This document shows, piece after piece, positions 49,615-59,317 of a DNA stretch of 64,000 bases. The position numbers were made by a program, and so were the translations under genes. The stretch's first letter is position 1; each line of letters begins with the position of its first letter. The stretch lies in contig DASZIG010000122.1 in the NCBI GenBank assembly GCA_035949375.1, positions 1 through 64,000 on the forward strand, read 5' to 3'. The DNA comes from Gp13-AA77 sp035949375 (GTDB taxonomy: Bacteria; Acidobacteriota; Terriglobia; UBA7540). The notes below the pieces were generated by a model. The model had not been told where the DNA came from. It saw only the letters and a program-made list of their open reading frames with translations, and did no database searches.

Positions 49615-50278
49615 GCCGCCGGCACCCGACTGAATCGTCATAGCAGCCGAACCGGTCAATCAGTACCGCGCGAATGCCCACCTGCCCTGCCCCGCCCACG
49701 TCGATGGCGTAGGTATCGCCGATGAAAAGCGCGTCCCCGGCCGGGACGCCAGCCTGGTCCAGGGCCATGTTGAAGATCGCCGGGTTCGGTTTTTCCACCC
49801 CCACCACGGCCGAGTCGAGAATGAAGCGAAAATAGCGTCCGAGACCGGCGCGGCCCAGTTGGTCGGCAATCGTGCCGACCGAGTTGGAGATCACGCCCAG
49901 CGTATAGCCGGACGCTTTGAGCGACTGCAGAACGGGCTCGGTGTCGGGGAACACGCGCGACCAGAAGCGAATGTCGCGGAAGCGCTCCGCCAATTGCTCG
50001 GTCAAGGCTGCGTGCCGGTCCGCAGGCACTTCAAGCCGCTCCAGCAGCGCGCGCAGATACTCCACCCAATACATCCGATCCGCTTGCGCCGGCAACTCGG
50101 TGGTTCCGAGCCTGGGCCAGAGCCATGCGTCGAGCTTCCTCTTGGCCTCGCGCTCGGCCAGATAAAAGTCCTCCACGGTGGCGGGAAACTCGGCGGCGGT
50201 CAGTTCCTGCGCGAGTTCGTCCACCCGCGGGTAGAGCAGGGTGTTGCCGGCGTCAAAGAAGATGGCGCGAAGAGGCAT
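49571..50278 (-). CDS. HAD superfamily hydrolase (phosphatase-like)
   Basis: This 235-residue protein has motif I as FFDAGNTLL (Asp9, the nucleophile, with an Asn in place of the second Asp), a small helical cap, motif II VISNSVG and motif IV FIGDTYAIDVGGAGQVG. The DAGNT variant occurs in haloacid-dehalogenase-like and some phosphatase subgroups. It is the last gene of a probable operon with adenosine deaminase, so a nucleotide or sugar phosphate substrate is possible. The 3' end overlaps the convergent FG-GAP gene. Confidence 0.9.
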   Translation of the reverse strand: MPLRAIFFDAGNTLLYPRVDELAQELTAAEFPATVEDFYLAEREAKRKLDAWLWPRLGTTELPAQADRMYWVEYLRALLERLEVPADRHAALTEQLAERFRDIRFWSRVFPDTEPVLQSLKASGYTLGVISNSVGTIADQLGRAGLGRYFRFILDSAVVGVEKPNPAIFNMALDQAGVPAGDALFIGDTYAIDVGGAGQVGIRAVLIDRFGCYDDSVGCRRLTTLGQLTEFVRAS

Positions 50279-50308
50279 ATCGTCAGCGATTCTCCCTGGG
50301 TTTCGGAT

Positions 50309-51358
50309 TCACGTCCGCGCCGGAATGGCAATTCCACCGGCGCTCTCGAGTTCGGCGAGCAGCGCGGCTCGCTCGTGTTCGGGCAGGAACGCAGCCCGGA
50401 TGGCGTTTCCGGCGATGCCGGTTATCTCGTCGTGCGAAAGCTCAAAGCGCTCGGCGGCCAGAAGCATCTCTCGTTCGATACTGGTCGAAAACATGGCCGG
50501 ATCGTCGGAGCTCAACGCGACCGGCACTCCGGCTTCGAGGAACCGGCGCAGCGGATGGTCTTCGATCCGCCGGATCACGCCCGTGGCGAGGTTGCTCGTG
50601 AGGCACACCTCCACCGAAACCGCGCGTTCCGCGAGCAGCCGCAGCGTGACAGGGTCGCGGCCCGCGCTGGTCCCGTGGCCGATGCGTTCGGCGCCCAGCA
50701 TCTCAACGGCATCGCGGACGCTCTCGGGGCCGTCCGCCTCGCCGGCGTGGGCTGTAAGATGAAGGCCGAGATCACGTGCTTCCCGGTAGACGTCCGTAAA
50801 GAGCCGGGCCGGGCCGCGCACTTCGTCGCCGCCGATCCCGAACGCCACCACGCCATGATCGCGGAAACGGGCCGCGTGCTGCATCACGGCGCGCGCGTGA
50901 TCCGCGCCGAACTGCCGGACTGCGTCGAAGATCCAGGCGACGCGCAGACCGAGGCGTGCGCACGCCTCGTCGGCCGCGCTCTTCACGGCCTCGAAAACGT
51001 CCGGGAGCGGCTGCTTCTTCCACAACACCACGCCGGCCGCGAGCGTCACCTCGGCATAGCGAACGTTCTCCGCGTGCAACGCTTCGACCAAGCGCGTGGC
51101 CGCGAGAGCGTAGTCTTGCGGGGTCTCGAGCAGAAGCGAAAGCAGTTTGAAGGCGTTCAGGAAATCGGCCAACTGCGGGTAGCGGAACCCTTCGCGCTCA
51201 CGCGTGGCGATCCACTCTTCGGTCTCGGGCACGAGGCGGCCCTTCTGCAGCGCCATCTCACGCAGCGTCGCGGGCTGGATGCTGCCTTCGAGATGCAGAT
51301 GCAGTTCCGCCTTCGGCAGGCGACGGACGAGAGATCGGGGATCGAGGGTCGCGGGCAT
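50309..51358 (-). CDS. add: Adenosine deaminase
   Basis: This 349-residue metal-dependent hydrolase has the ADA motifs: AELHLHLEGSIQP (zinc His20 and His22), HAGEADGPESV (His and Glu of the deaminase core), GHGTSAG, and SSDDPAMF near the end (zinc Asp). It converts adenosine to inosine. No signal peptide. The gap to the upstream P1-nuclease-like gene is 16 nt and to the HAD gene 30 nt, so all belong to one operon. Confidence 0.93.
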   Translation of the reverse strand: MPATLDPRSLVRRLPKAELHLHLEGSIQPATLREMALQKGRLVPETEEWIATREREGFRYPQLADFLNAFKLLSLLLETPQDYALAATRLVEALHAENVRYAEVTLAAGVVLWKKQPLPDVFEAVKSAADEACARLGLRVAWIFDAVRQFGADHARAVMQHAARFRDHGVVAFGIGGDEVRGPARLFTDVYREARDLGLHLTAHAGEADGPESVRDAVEMLGAERIGHGTSAGRDPVTLRLLAERAVSVEVCLTSNLATGVIRRIEDHPLRRFLEAGVPVALSSDDPAMFSTSIEREMLLAAERFELSHDEITGIAGNAIRAAFLPEHERAALLAELESAGGIAIPART

Positions 51359-51374
51359 ATCCTCACGGCCTGAG

Positions 51375-52274
51375 TCAGTGGGAAGGAAGGGCGGGCTGTC
51401 CGGCGTTCAGCCAGGCGGTGTACCAATAGGAGCCCGCGTCGTGGGCCGCGGCGTTCATCTCCTGCACGGCCGTGGAGCCGATCTGGGTATAGAAGCGGTC
51501 GAAGTATTCGTCTGTGTAGTCGCTGAGACCCGCGCGTGCATTCCAGTCCGCCCAGAGAATCCGGTCCACCCAAGTGTTGGCTTCGAGCACCATGGTGAAG
51601 CCGTAGGCGGTGGGATCATCGACCTTGCCCGCTTCCCCGGCTCGAAACATGAAGAAATTCGTGTAGCGATCAGTAAGACTCGTGCCCCAGCGGACCGAGA
51701 GCCCCTGCTGCTCGGTCAACTGGCCGTCAAAGTTCTGCGTGGTGCTGAGAGGATCGTGCGCGTCGGCCACGTAGCTGGCAAGCGCGGCGGCGTCGAGCTT
51801 GACGTCATCCCACTTCTGGGCCTTGAAGTCGTTCGTCAGGCGCAGGCTGTAGTCGCCGATTCTCCACGGCAGAATCCCGTTGTGGCTCAGGCGCCGGCCG
51901 CCGTACTTCTCCACCGCCATCTTGTAGGAATACGGCAGCTCGATGTAGGGGAACAGACCGTACTTGTCGAGATAGATGTAGTGACGGGAGGCCTCATAGA
52001 GGTCCTTCTTGATCCAATCGTCGGGGTCGCTCGCGTGATCGACGAGAAAGGCGCGGTTGGCCTCAAAAAACGGCCGGACCGCCGGAGGCAGCGTCGAGAC
52101 CGCCCAGTTGTTCACCAGTCGATGAGCGCCCGGTCCCCAGGCGTACAGGCGCGTGCTGCCCGTGAGAAGGAACAAGCCCAGCACGCCGGCGAAGCTCAGC
52201 AATCCCGGAAGATAACGCAAGGGCGGCTGACCGCTCGTTGATCGGGCGCAAGGCTGGCCTGGCTTCTGTTTCAT
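51375..52274 (-). CDS. Zinc-dependent phospholipase C / P1 nuclease-like secreted protein
   Basis: This 299-residue protein has a signal peptide ending at LYA, so the mature form would begin with Trp46 in WGPGAHRLVN. A first-residue Trp is the zinc ligand of the phospholipase C/P1 nuclease fold. Further metal-site motifs are HASDPDDWIK, RHYIYLD and YVADAHDPLSTTQNFDGQL. The fold acts on phosphodiesters (lipids or nucleic acid) outside the cell. With adenosine deaminase and a HAD gene next to it, extracellular nucleotide release is the simplest reading. It overlaps the permease stop by 4 nt. Confidence 0.88.
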   Translation of the reverse strand: MKQKPGQPCARSTSGQPPLRYLPGLLSFAGVLGLFLLTGSTRLYAWGPGAHRLVNNWAVSTLPPAVRPFFEANRAFLVDHASDPDDWIKKDLYEASRHYIYLDKYGLFPYIELPYSYKMAVEKYGGRRLSHNGILPWRIGDYSLRLTNDFKAQKWDDVKLDAAALASYVADAHDPLSTTQNFDGQLTEQQGLSVRWGTSLTDRYTNFFMFRAGEAGKVDDPTAYGFTMVLEANTWVDRILWADWNARAGLSDYTDEYFDRFYTQIGSTAVQEMNAAAHDAGSYWYTAWLNAGQPALPSH

Positions 52275-53806
52275 AGCGGGCTCTCGCTCACTACCGCAGC
52301 GGGCTCGGGACGCCTCGCGAACTCGCTGTGAAAGCGGCTATATCCAAGATAAATCACCAGACCTATGATGAGCCAGATGAGAAAGCGCAGCCAAGTCTCG
52401 ATGGGGAGGCTGGCCATCAGAATAAGGCAGCAGATGATGGCCGCGATCGGCACCGCCGGAACCCAAGGGGTGCGGAAGCCGCGGCGGCGCTCCGGCTGTT
52501 TGTAGCGCAGCACCAGTACGCCGAGCGCCACCAGAATGAAAGCGAACAAAGTGCCGATGTTCGAGAGCTCCGCCAGGGTTCCGATATCGAAGAAGCCCGC
52601 AGGGATCGCGACCACCAGACCTGCGATCCAGGTACTCACGTGCGGGGTGCGGAAGCGCGGATGCACCCGCGAAAAGACCTTGGGCAGCAGTCCGTCGCGC
52701 GACATGGCGTACCACACGCGCGCCTGGCCGAGCTGATATACCAGGAGCGAGCTGAGCATCCCGAACAGAGCGCCGATGGTGACCCAGCGCTCGACTTGTC
52801 CCAGGCCAATCGCGTGCAGCGCGTTCGCCACCGGCGCGGCATTGCCCAGCGTCCGCCAATTCTGGATACCGGTCAGCACAACGGCCACGGCGCAGTACAG
52901 AATCGCGCAGACCACGAGCGATGCGATGATGCCGAAGGGCACATCCCTCTGCGGGTTCCGCGTCTCTTCCGCACAAGTCGAGACCGAATCAAATCCGATG
53001 TAGGTGAAGAACACAATCGCCCCACCCGTCAACACACCCTGCCAGCCGTTCGGCATAAACGGCTTCCAGTTTGCCGGGTGGACGTACCGGGACGCAAAGA
53101 CAATGAAGATCAGGATGGCGACGATCTTCACGGCAACCATGATGTTGTTGGTCCTCGCGCTTTCGCGGATCCCGCGTACGAGGATCACGGTGAGCAGCAT
53201 CACGATCAGGAAGCCGGGCACGTTGAAGTATGATCCGGTGTGCTGCAGGGAGTCATTGAAGACAGGATTGGCGATGCTATCGGGCACCTTGAGGCCGAGA
53301 CCGCTCAGGAGGCTATCGATGTAAGCCGAGAAACCGACGGCCACGGCCATGTTGCTGACCGCATACTCCAGGATCAGGTCCCAGCCGATGATCCAGGCCA
53401 CGATCTCGCCGAGCGTCGCGTAGGAATAGGTGTAGGCGCTGCCCGCAATGGGAATCATCGAGGCGAGCTCGGCATAGCACAGGCCCGCCAGGGCGCAGGC
53501 CACGGCGACCAGGAAGAAGGACAGCGCGACCGCCGGTCCGGCTCCAATGCGACCGGCGGTACCGACCGTGTGTTCTCCGTGGAGCAGGAAAAGGAAAAGG
53601 GGCGCCTTGAGGACAGAAGGGAACTCCATCACCGTGCCCGACGCCGCAGTGCCCGTCAGCACGAAGATCCCGGTCCCGATGATGGCACCGATACCGAGTG
53701 CCGTCAGCGACCAAGGTCCGAGAGTTCGGCGCAGGCAGTGTTCGGGGCTGTCCGCATCCGCCAGAAGATGGTCGATGCTCTTGGTCGCGAGTAATTGGCT
53801 GCCCAT
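52271..53806 (-). CDS. APC family amino acid permease (CAT-like)
   Basis: This roughly 511-residue protein has 12-14 membrane helices and the CAT/APC landmarks: IGAIIGTGIFVLTG in helix 1, AEETRNPQRDVPFGII before helix 7, and a C-terminal loop RRRGFRTPWVPAVP. This subgroup carries cationic or neutral amino acids. The N-terminal segment MGSQLLATKSIDHLLADADS is cytoplasmic. A start at 53854 is possible but lacks a ribosome-binding site. It is the first gene of the operon with the P1-nuclease-like protein and adenosine deaminase, an unusual pairing for an amino acid carrier. Confidence 0.9.
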   Translation of the reverse strand: MGSQLLATKSIDHLLADADSPEHCLRRTLGPWSLTALGIGAIIGTGIFVLTGTAASGTVMEFPSVLKAPLFLFLLHGEHTVGTAGRIGAGPAVALSFFLVAVACALAGLCYAELASMIPIAGSAYTYSYATLGEIVAWIIGWDLILEYAVSNMAVAVGFSAYIDSLLSGLGLKVPDSIANPVFNDSLQHTGSYFNVPGFLIVMLLTVILVRGIRESARTNNIMVAVKIVAILIFIVFASRYVHPANWKPFMPNGWQGVLTGGAIVFFTYIGFDSVSTCAEETRNPQRDVPFGIIASLVVCAILYCAVAVVLTGIQNWRTLGNAAPVANALHAIGLGQVERWVTIGALFGMLSSLLVYQLGQARVWYAMSRDGLLPKVFSRVHPRFRTPHVSTWIAGLVVAIPAGFFDIGTLAELSNIGTLFAFILVALGVLVLRYKQPERRRGFRTPWVPAVPIAAIICCLILMASLPIETWLRFLIWLIIGLVIYLGYSRFHSEFARRPEPAAVVSESPL

Positions 53807-53866
53807 CGGCTTTAGGGCCTCGCCGGTCCCTCGGTGCCGGGGACCGGAGGTCATGCGTCCGCGTCG

Positions 53867-54022
53867 TTAACGCTTCGCCGGCCCACCCGGACCGCGTTTC
53901 TTGACCTTTGGTTTGCGCGAGCCCCGCGGCTCCGTGCGCTTCGGCTTGGGCGCCTGCTTCTTGCGCACGGCGCGCTTCAGCTTCTTGCGTTCGAGCTTAT
54001 CGGTCACTTTTCGAGTATTCAT
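53867..54022 (-). CDS. 51-residue very basic protein
   Basis: MNTRKVTDKLERKKLKRAVR, then KKQAPKPKRTEPRGSRKPKVKKRGPGGPAKR in the same frame, is about half Lys/Arg with Pro and Gly, like a ribosomal or nucleoid tail. The ribosome-binding site AAGGAAGG is well placed before the ATG at 54022. It lies between the APC permease and the helicase gene, 75 nt after the latter's stop in the same direction. Expression is uncertain, but start, ribosome-binding site and composition agree. Confidence 0.6.
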   Translation of the reverse strand: MNTRKVTDKLERKKLKRAVRKKQAPKPKRTEPRGSRKPKVKKRGPGGPAKR

Positions 54023-54097
54023 TCGCCTTCCTTTGCTTATTAGTCTTCGAAGTGGCGCCAACAGAGCCTAGATGATACAGCCAATCGGGCTCGGCCG

Positions 54098-56368
54098 TCA
54101 GGCCTTCTCGAGCGCGGCAAACCGCGGCAACAGCTTCTTGGCGCCGTAGCCCGGGAAGGTGACCGTCAACTTTTCTTCCTCGCCTTCGCCTTCACACGCG
54201 ATGACCGTGCCGACGCCGTACTTGGGATGCCGCACACGGTTGCCGCGCCGCCACGCGGACCCCGACGCCGCACGTGCAGCCGACCCGCCACGCTCCAGCC
54301 TGCGATCGAATCCCGTCGTCTGCAGAAAGTGTTCGATGGACTCGCGCGAGTTGAGCGCACCCTGCCAGCTCGGCTCGACCCGTCCCGAGCTCGACAGGCG
54401 CTCGGTGAACTTGTCGGGGATTTCGCCCAGGAACCGCGAACGTCGCGTGTTGCGCCGGCCCTCTTCGCCCCAGAAGCGCCGGGTGGCGCTCGAAGTGAGG
54501 GCCAGGCGATCCTTGGCTCGGGTCATGCCCACGTAGCACAGGCGGCGTTCTTCTTCGAGGCCGGCGTCGTCCTCCATGGACATTTTGTGGGGCAGCAGGC
54601 CTTCTTCGAGGCCGGCGAGGAACACCGAGCTGAACTCCAGGCCCTTGGCGCTGTGCAGCGTCATCAGCGTGACCCGCGCGCGTTCATCGTAGTCGTCCGT
54701 ATCCGAAACCAACGCGGCCCGATCCAGAAACGCGGTCAGGCCCTCGCCGCCCTCCTCGGCGGCGGCCACGGCGTTGACGAGTTCCAGCAGGTTCTCAGTG
54801 CGCCCCTCGGCCTCCGGCGAATTCTCGGCCTTGAGCATCGCGAGGTACCCGGTGCGCTCGAGCAGGCTGCGAAAGAACTCGCTCATGCGCAGGTTCTTGC
54901 CCTCTTCGGCAAGCGTCCGCATGAGAGTGTGAAAGCTCCTGAGGGCGCGCCCCGCGCGATTCGAAGCCTCCCGGGTCAAGGTCTCCTCGAGCGCTTCCCA
55001 GAGGGTCAACCTGTTCTCGCGCGCGAGCGCCTGCAGCTGAGCCAGCGTAGTCTCGCCGATGCCGCGCGGCGGGGTGTTGAGGATGCGCAGGAACGCCGCC
55101 GTGTCACGCGGGTTGAACGCCAGCCGGGCGTAAGCGAGGGCGTCGCGAATTTCCGCCCGGGCGTAGAAACTGAAGCCGCCCACCAGCCGGTAAGCGATGC
55201 GGCGCGCGCGCATCGCCTCCTCGAGAAGGCGCGACTGCGCGTTGGTTCGATAGAGCACGCCGACGGTAGCCGCTGGATCCGCCGCGAGCGCCGCAGTCAC
55301 CTCGCCGGCAATGAACTCGGCTTCCCCCTCGGCGGTTCCCGCCTGGTAGAGTCCGATGGCACGCCCCGTACGGCGCTCCGTCCACAGCTTCTTGCCCTTG
55401 CGCGCCAGGTTGTTGCTGACCACCGCCGAGGCGCCGTCCAGAATCACCTGCGTGGAGCGGTAATTGCGCTCGAGCCGCAGCACCCTGGCCTCACGAAAGT
55501 CCTCCTCGAAACGGAGAATGTTCTCAATGCTCGCGCCGCGCCAGCTATAGATAGATTGGTCCTCGTCGCCGACGGCGCAGATGTTGTGGTGGGCTCGCGT
55601 GAGCTGCCGGATCAACCGGTATTGCACACGATTCGTGTCCTGATATTCATCCACGTGAATGTAACGGAACCGGCGGCTGTAAGACTCGGCCAGTTCCGCC
55701 GACTTGTCAAAAAGCTCGACCGTCTTCAGCAGCAGGTCGTCAAAGTCGAGCGCGTTGGCGGACCGCAATCGCTCCCGGTAACGCCCGAAGATGGAGGCCA
55801 GCATCTCGGTCTCCGGATCGCGCGCATTCTGATAAAGCTCCTCCGGGCCCATGCCTTGATTCTTGGCGCGGCTGATGCGGGAGAGCGCCTGGCGCGGGGT
55901 GAACAGCCGGTCGCTCAGGCCGAGGTCGGTGAGGCAGGCCTTGAGCAATCGGGTCTGATCGTCCTCATCATAGATGGCGAAGTCGCGGCCGTAGCCCAGG
56001 GGCTCAATCTCACGGCGCAGGATGCGGACACACAGGGAGTGGAACGTGGAGACCTGTGGCTTGGCCCGGCCGTCGAGCCCCGTGCCCGGACTCTCCGCTC
56101 CGCTGCCCGGAGACTCGGAGCCGGTACTCTGCCTTTCTCCGAGCAGCCGCACCACTCTGTCCCGCATCTGGTCAGCGGCCTTGTTCGTGAACGTGACGGC
56201 GAGAATGTTCCAAGCCGGGACACGGTGATTCTCAATGAGGTGGGCGATGCGGTAGATGATCGCGCGCGTCTTGCCACTTCCGGCGCCGGCCAGCACGAGG
56301 AGCGGACCCTCGGTCTGTTCGGCGACGGCACGTTGCTCGCTGTTCAATTGTTCGAGAAGATCAGGCAT
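54098..56368 (-). CDS. UvrD/PcrA-type DNA helicase
   Basis: This 756-residue superfamily 1A helicase has all motifs: Q-motif LNSEQRAVAEQ, Walker A GAGSGKT (28-34), DEYQDTN (Walker B), DEDQSIYSWRGA, motif VTLMTLHSAKGLEF and VGMTRAKDRL. It unwinds DNA in nucleotide excision or mismatch repair. A C-terminal PcrA-like tail (VRHPKYGVGTVIACEGEGEEEKLTVTF) is an RNA-polymerase or UvrB interaction Tudor-like element. No other repair genes are adjacent. Confidence 0.95.
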   Translation of the reverse strand: MPDLLEQLNSEQRAVAEQTEGPLLVLAGAGSGKTRAIIYRIAHLIENHRVPAWNILAVTFTNKAADQMRDRVVRLLGERQSTGSESPGSGAESPGTGLDGRAKPQVSTFHSLCVRILRREIEPLGYGRDFAIYDEDDQTRLLKACLTDLGLSDRLFTPRQALSRISRAKNQGMGPEELYQNARDPETEMLASIFGRYRERLRSANALDFDDLLLKTVELFDKSAELAESYSRRFRYIHVDEYQDTNRVQYRLIRQLTRAHHNICAVGDEDQSIYSWRGASIENILRFEEDFREARVLRLERNYRSTQVILDGASAVVSNNLARKGKKLWTERRTGRAIGLYQAGTAEGEAEFIAGEVTAALAADPAATVGVLYRTNAQSRLLEEAMRARRIAYRLVGGFSFYARAEIRDALAYARLAFNPRDTAAFLRILNTPPRGIGETTLAQLQALARENRLTLWEALEETLTREASNRAGRALRSFHTLMRTLAEEGKNLRMSEFFRSLLERTGYLAMLKAENSPEAEGRTENLLELVNAVAAAEEGGEGLTAFLDRAALVSDTDDYDERARVTLMTLHSAKGLEFSSVFLAGLEEGLLPHKMSMEDDAGLEEERRLCYVGMTRAKDRLALTSSATRRFWGEEGRRNTRRSRFLGEIPDKFTERLSSSGRVEPSWQGALNSRESIEHFLQTTGFDRRLERGGSAARAASGSAWRRGNRVRHPKYGVGTVIACEGEGEEEKLTVTFPGYGAKKLLPRFAALEKA

Positions 56369-56592
56369 TCCGCCCTTTGGGGTTGATGGTCAAAACCTCG
56401 AACTCGCTCCGTAACTGTTGCCGGCGATCCTTTGTTATTTTACACGATCGTCTTCCGTATAAGTCTGAAGAGGTGCGCCGGGAGCGGTACCGCTTGCAAT
56501 CCGCACGGGCAGGACACGCAGGCTACGCCCGGACCTCCGTAGCAGCCCGTTTTGAACGTCCGGCGGGCGAATGCTATCCTGACCAAAGACCC

Positions 56593-58686
56593 ATGATCAA
56601 CGCTCACGCAGTTGCGGCGGGCGCCGAATCTCTCGCTTCCGAGTATCAGGCGCTGCTTGAGGTCGCGGAGTCCATCGCGCTGCATCGCGATCTCGACGCT
56701 CTTTTTCACGACCTTGCTGGGCGGCTGCACCCCATCATCGAGTTCGATTTTCTCAGTCTGGTACTCCACGACGACGCTCGCGACGTCATGCGCCTGCATA
56801 TTCTCGAAACCGATCTCGAGACCGACCTGCAGGCCGGAAAGGAGACACCGGTCGACCAATCGCTCGGCGGCGAGGTTTGGAGGACGCAGCAACCCCTCCT
56901 GATCACCGACGTGGAACGCGAGACGCGCTTCCCGGAAATGATGCGGATGCTCTGCCGGCATCAGGTGCGATCCGTGTGCACCCTGCCCCTGACCTCGGCG
57001 CAGCGCCGGCTCGGCGCCATGGGCGTCGGCAGCCGTGAGCCACGGGCTTACAGTGCTGCCGACGTGGAATTCCTGACCCGGGTCGCGCGCCAGGTCGCCG
57101 TAGCGGTCGACAATGCCTTGAACGCCCGCGCGGCCCAGTCCTATCAAGCCGAATTGGCGCGCGAGCGCGACCGCCTGCGGCTTCTGCTCGACGTCAACGA
57201 CGCCATCGCGTCCAAGGTCAGCAAGAGGGAGCTGTTCGCCGCCATTGCAGCCGGGCTGCGCCGCCTGCTCAACATCGACTATTCGAGCATCGCGGTTTAC
57301 GACGCGAGAATGAGCCGGCTTCGCCTTTACGCTCTGGACTTCACGGATAACCAGCGCCTGGTGGCTGAAGACGCGGAGATTCCCCTCGAAGGCACGCCGC
57401 CCGGGCAGGCGTTCACCACGCGCAAGCCGGTGCTGCTTGACGCATCGAACTTCGACCAGTTCGATTCAGACGGTTTGCGCCGCATGATAGCCCAGGGCCT
57501 GCGCTCGGGTTGCGTTCTCCCCCTGGTCTCGCGTGACCGCGTTCTCGGCACCCTCAACGTGGGCACGAAGCGCGAAGCCAGCTTTACGGCGGATGACGTG
57601 GACCTGCTCACCCAGGTGGCGAATCAGATCGCCACCGCCGTCGAGAACGCCCTGGCATTCTCCGAGATCGAGGAACTGAAGGAGCAACTGGCGCAGGAGA
57701 AGCTTTACCTCGAAGACGAAATCCGTACCGAGCACAACTTCGAGGAAATCGTCGGCGAGAGCCCGGTGCTGAGGCGCGTCCTCCGGCAGATCGAGACGGT
57801 GGCGCCGACCGACGCCGGCGTGCTGATCGAGGGTGAAACCGGCACCGGCAAAGAGGTGTTTGCGCGCGCCATTCACAACCTGAGCCGGCGCCGCGACCGC
57901 ACCTTCGTGAAGATCAATTGCGCCGCCATCCCCGCCGGACTCCTCGAGAGCGAGCTGTTCGGACACGAGAAGGGCGCCTTCACAGGAGCCCTCGCGCAGC
58001 GTCCCGGGCGCTTCGAGCTGGCGCACCGCGGAACGCTGTTCCTCGACGAAGTGGGCGACATTCCGCTCGAACTGCAGCCGAAGCTGCTGCGCGCGCTGCA
58101 GGAGCAGGAATTCGAGCGCCTGGGGGGCACGCGGACCCTCCGCGTGGACGTTCGACTGATCGCCGCCACCAACCGGAACCTCGCGCAGATGGTGGCCGAG
58201 GGAAAGTTCCGCAACGACCTCTTTTACCGTCTCAACGTTTTTCCGCTCTCGGCGCCGCCGCTGCGCGAAAGACCCGAAGACATCCCGCTGCTGGTGCGCT
58301 ATTTTGTTCAGAAGTACGCGCTGCGCATGGAACGCAAGATCGAGAGCATATCCGCGGAGGCTTTGCGGGCCCTCGCTGAGTACGCCTGGCCGGGCAACAT
58401 CCGCGAACTCGAGAATTTCATCGAGCGCGCCGTGATCCTCTCGCGGGGACCGGTGCTCAACGTCTCGCTGGCGGACCTGCGCTGCGCTCCCGATGCGCCC
58501 TCCGGCTCGTCGCCGACGCTCGAAGCCGCGGAGCGCGACCACATCCTGCGCGTGCTCGGTGAGACGGGCTGGGTGGTGGGCGGTCCCAAAGGCGCGGCCG
58601 CGCGGCTCGGCCTGAAGCGCACAACCCTGCAGTCAATGATGAAGAAGCTCGGTATCAGCCGAAGTCTGCCTGCTGGGCCGTCCTAG
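56593..58686 (+). CDS. Sigma-54-dependent activator with two GAF domains
   Basis: This 697-residue regulator has tandem GAF domains (about 35-180 and 205-365), a helical linker, and an AAA+ sigma-54 activator domain: Walker A GETGTGKEVF (near 413), the sigma-54 contact loop GAFTGA, LFLDEVGD, and the arginine finger region LRERPEDIPLL. The C-terminal helix-turn-helix (HILRVLGETGWVVGGPKGAA, then RLGLKRTTLQ) is Fis-like. The layout matches FhlA/NorR. Target promoters would be -24/-12 type; none is seen adjacent. The start at 56593 (MINAHAV) is chosen over 56377 because the earlier part is not domain-like. Confidence 0.93.
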   Translation: MINAHAVAAGAESLASEYQALLEVAESIALHRDLDALFHDLAGRLHPIIEFDFLSLVLHDDARDVMRLHILETDLETDLQAGKETPVDQSLGGEVWRTQQPLLITDVERETRFPEMMRMLCRHQVRSVCTLPLTSAQRRLGAMGVGSREPRAYSAADVEFLTRVARQVAVAVDNALNARAAQSYQAELARERDRLRLLLDVNDAIASKVSKRELFAAIAAGLRRLLNIDYSSIAVYDARMSRLRLYALDFTDNQRLVAEDAEIPLEGTPPGQAFTTRKPVLLDASNFDQFDSDGLRRMIAQGLRSGCVLPLVSRDRVLGTLNVGTKREASFTADDVDLLTQVANQIATAVENALAFSEIEELKEQLAQEKLYLEDEIRTEHNFEEIVGESPVLRRVLRQIETVAPTDAGVLIEGETGTGKEVFARAIHNLSRRRDRTFVKINCAAIPAGLLESELFGHEKGAFTGALAQRPGRFELAHRGTLFLDEVGDIPLELQPKLLRALQEQEFERLGGTRTLRVDVRLIAATNRNLAQMVAEGKFRNDLFYRLNVFPLSAPPLRERPEDIPLLVRYFVQKYALRMERKIESISAEALRALAEYAWPGNIRELENFIERAVILSRGPVLNVSLADLRCAPDAPSGSSPTLEAAERDHILRVLGETGWVVGGPKGAAARLGLKRTTLQSMMKKLGISRSLPAGPS

Positions 58687-59225
58687 CGGACCCAAAGACC
58701 GGAAAACGCCAGAAGCAGTCCGGCGGCGGCCATCGCGGATCCCATTCCCCAAAAAAGCTTTTTCCTGGTGATCAACGTGATCGACGTGATCACGAGCGCC
58801 GCCTCCAGGCAGACCTCCCCCATGTCGTATCGACCCGCTTGCCGCTCGTACTCATCCGCCGAGGCCTCGAACGCCCGCGCCTTCGCCTGAACGTCGTCCT
58901 GCTCCCGCTGGTAACGCTGGCGCTCGCTCGAGTAGCGATCTCTGAGCTTCTGGGCCTCGTCCGGATCCTTCACTTGCGCAACGGAAAGCAGATCGATGAA
59001 GAGCTGGTAATTGTGCTGGCGGATGTTCCGAGCCTGGTACTCGGACCAGGCGTCGGCCGCCCGGGTCTCGTCGAGGATGGTGCGAGTGTGCGCGCGGTGG
59101 CCGAGCACCGAAATCGCCGCGAGCAGCACGGCAATTACGGACATGGTGAATGTGGCGCCGACGAGCTCGGGACTCTCGCGAGTCTTCTCGGCGTGCTCAT
59201 GAAGCTCATTGAGATCTTCGGCCAT
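58683..59225 (-). CDS. DUF4337 membrane protein
   Basis: This 180-residue protein has an N-terminal helix pair (ATFTMSVIAVLLAAISVLGHRA), a long charged coiled middle (EAQKLRDRYSSERQRYQREQ, DDVQAKARAFEASADEYERQ) and a C-terminal membrane hairpin (LEAALVITSITLITRKK, WGMGSAMAAAGLLLAFSGLW). This is the DUF4337 pattern; function unknown. Convergent with the sigma-54 activator, overlapping by 4 nt. Confidence 0.88.
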   Translation of the reverse strand: MAEDLNELHEHAEKTRESPELVGATFTMSVIAVLLAAISVLGHRAHTRTILDETRAADAWSEYQARNIRQHNYQLFIDLLSVAQVKDPDEAQKLRDRYSSERQRYQREQDDVQAKARAFEASADEYERQAGRYDMGEVCLEAALVITSITLITRKKLFWGMGSAMAAAGLLLAFSGLWVR

Positions 59226-59230
59226 GAGAA

Positions 59231-59317
59231 ACAGTGGTTAGTCTTTAGTGGCTAGTGGTCAGCGTCACGAAGAGTGTCGAATGGCTCGCGAGTGGAACCT
59301 CGTTCGACCCGCGATCG

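Noticed and set aside
54227..56386. 719-codon frame antisense to the UvrD-like helicase
   Set aside because: Composition is the mirror of the helicase codons and no domain is present.
56377..56592. N-terminal extension of the sigma-54 activator
   Set aside because: The residues before MINAHAV are not domain-like and include frame material from the divergent promoter region.
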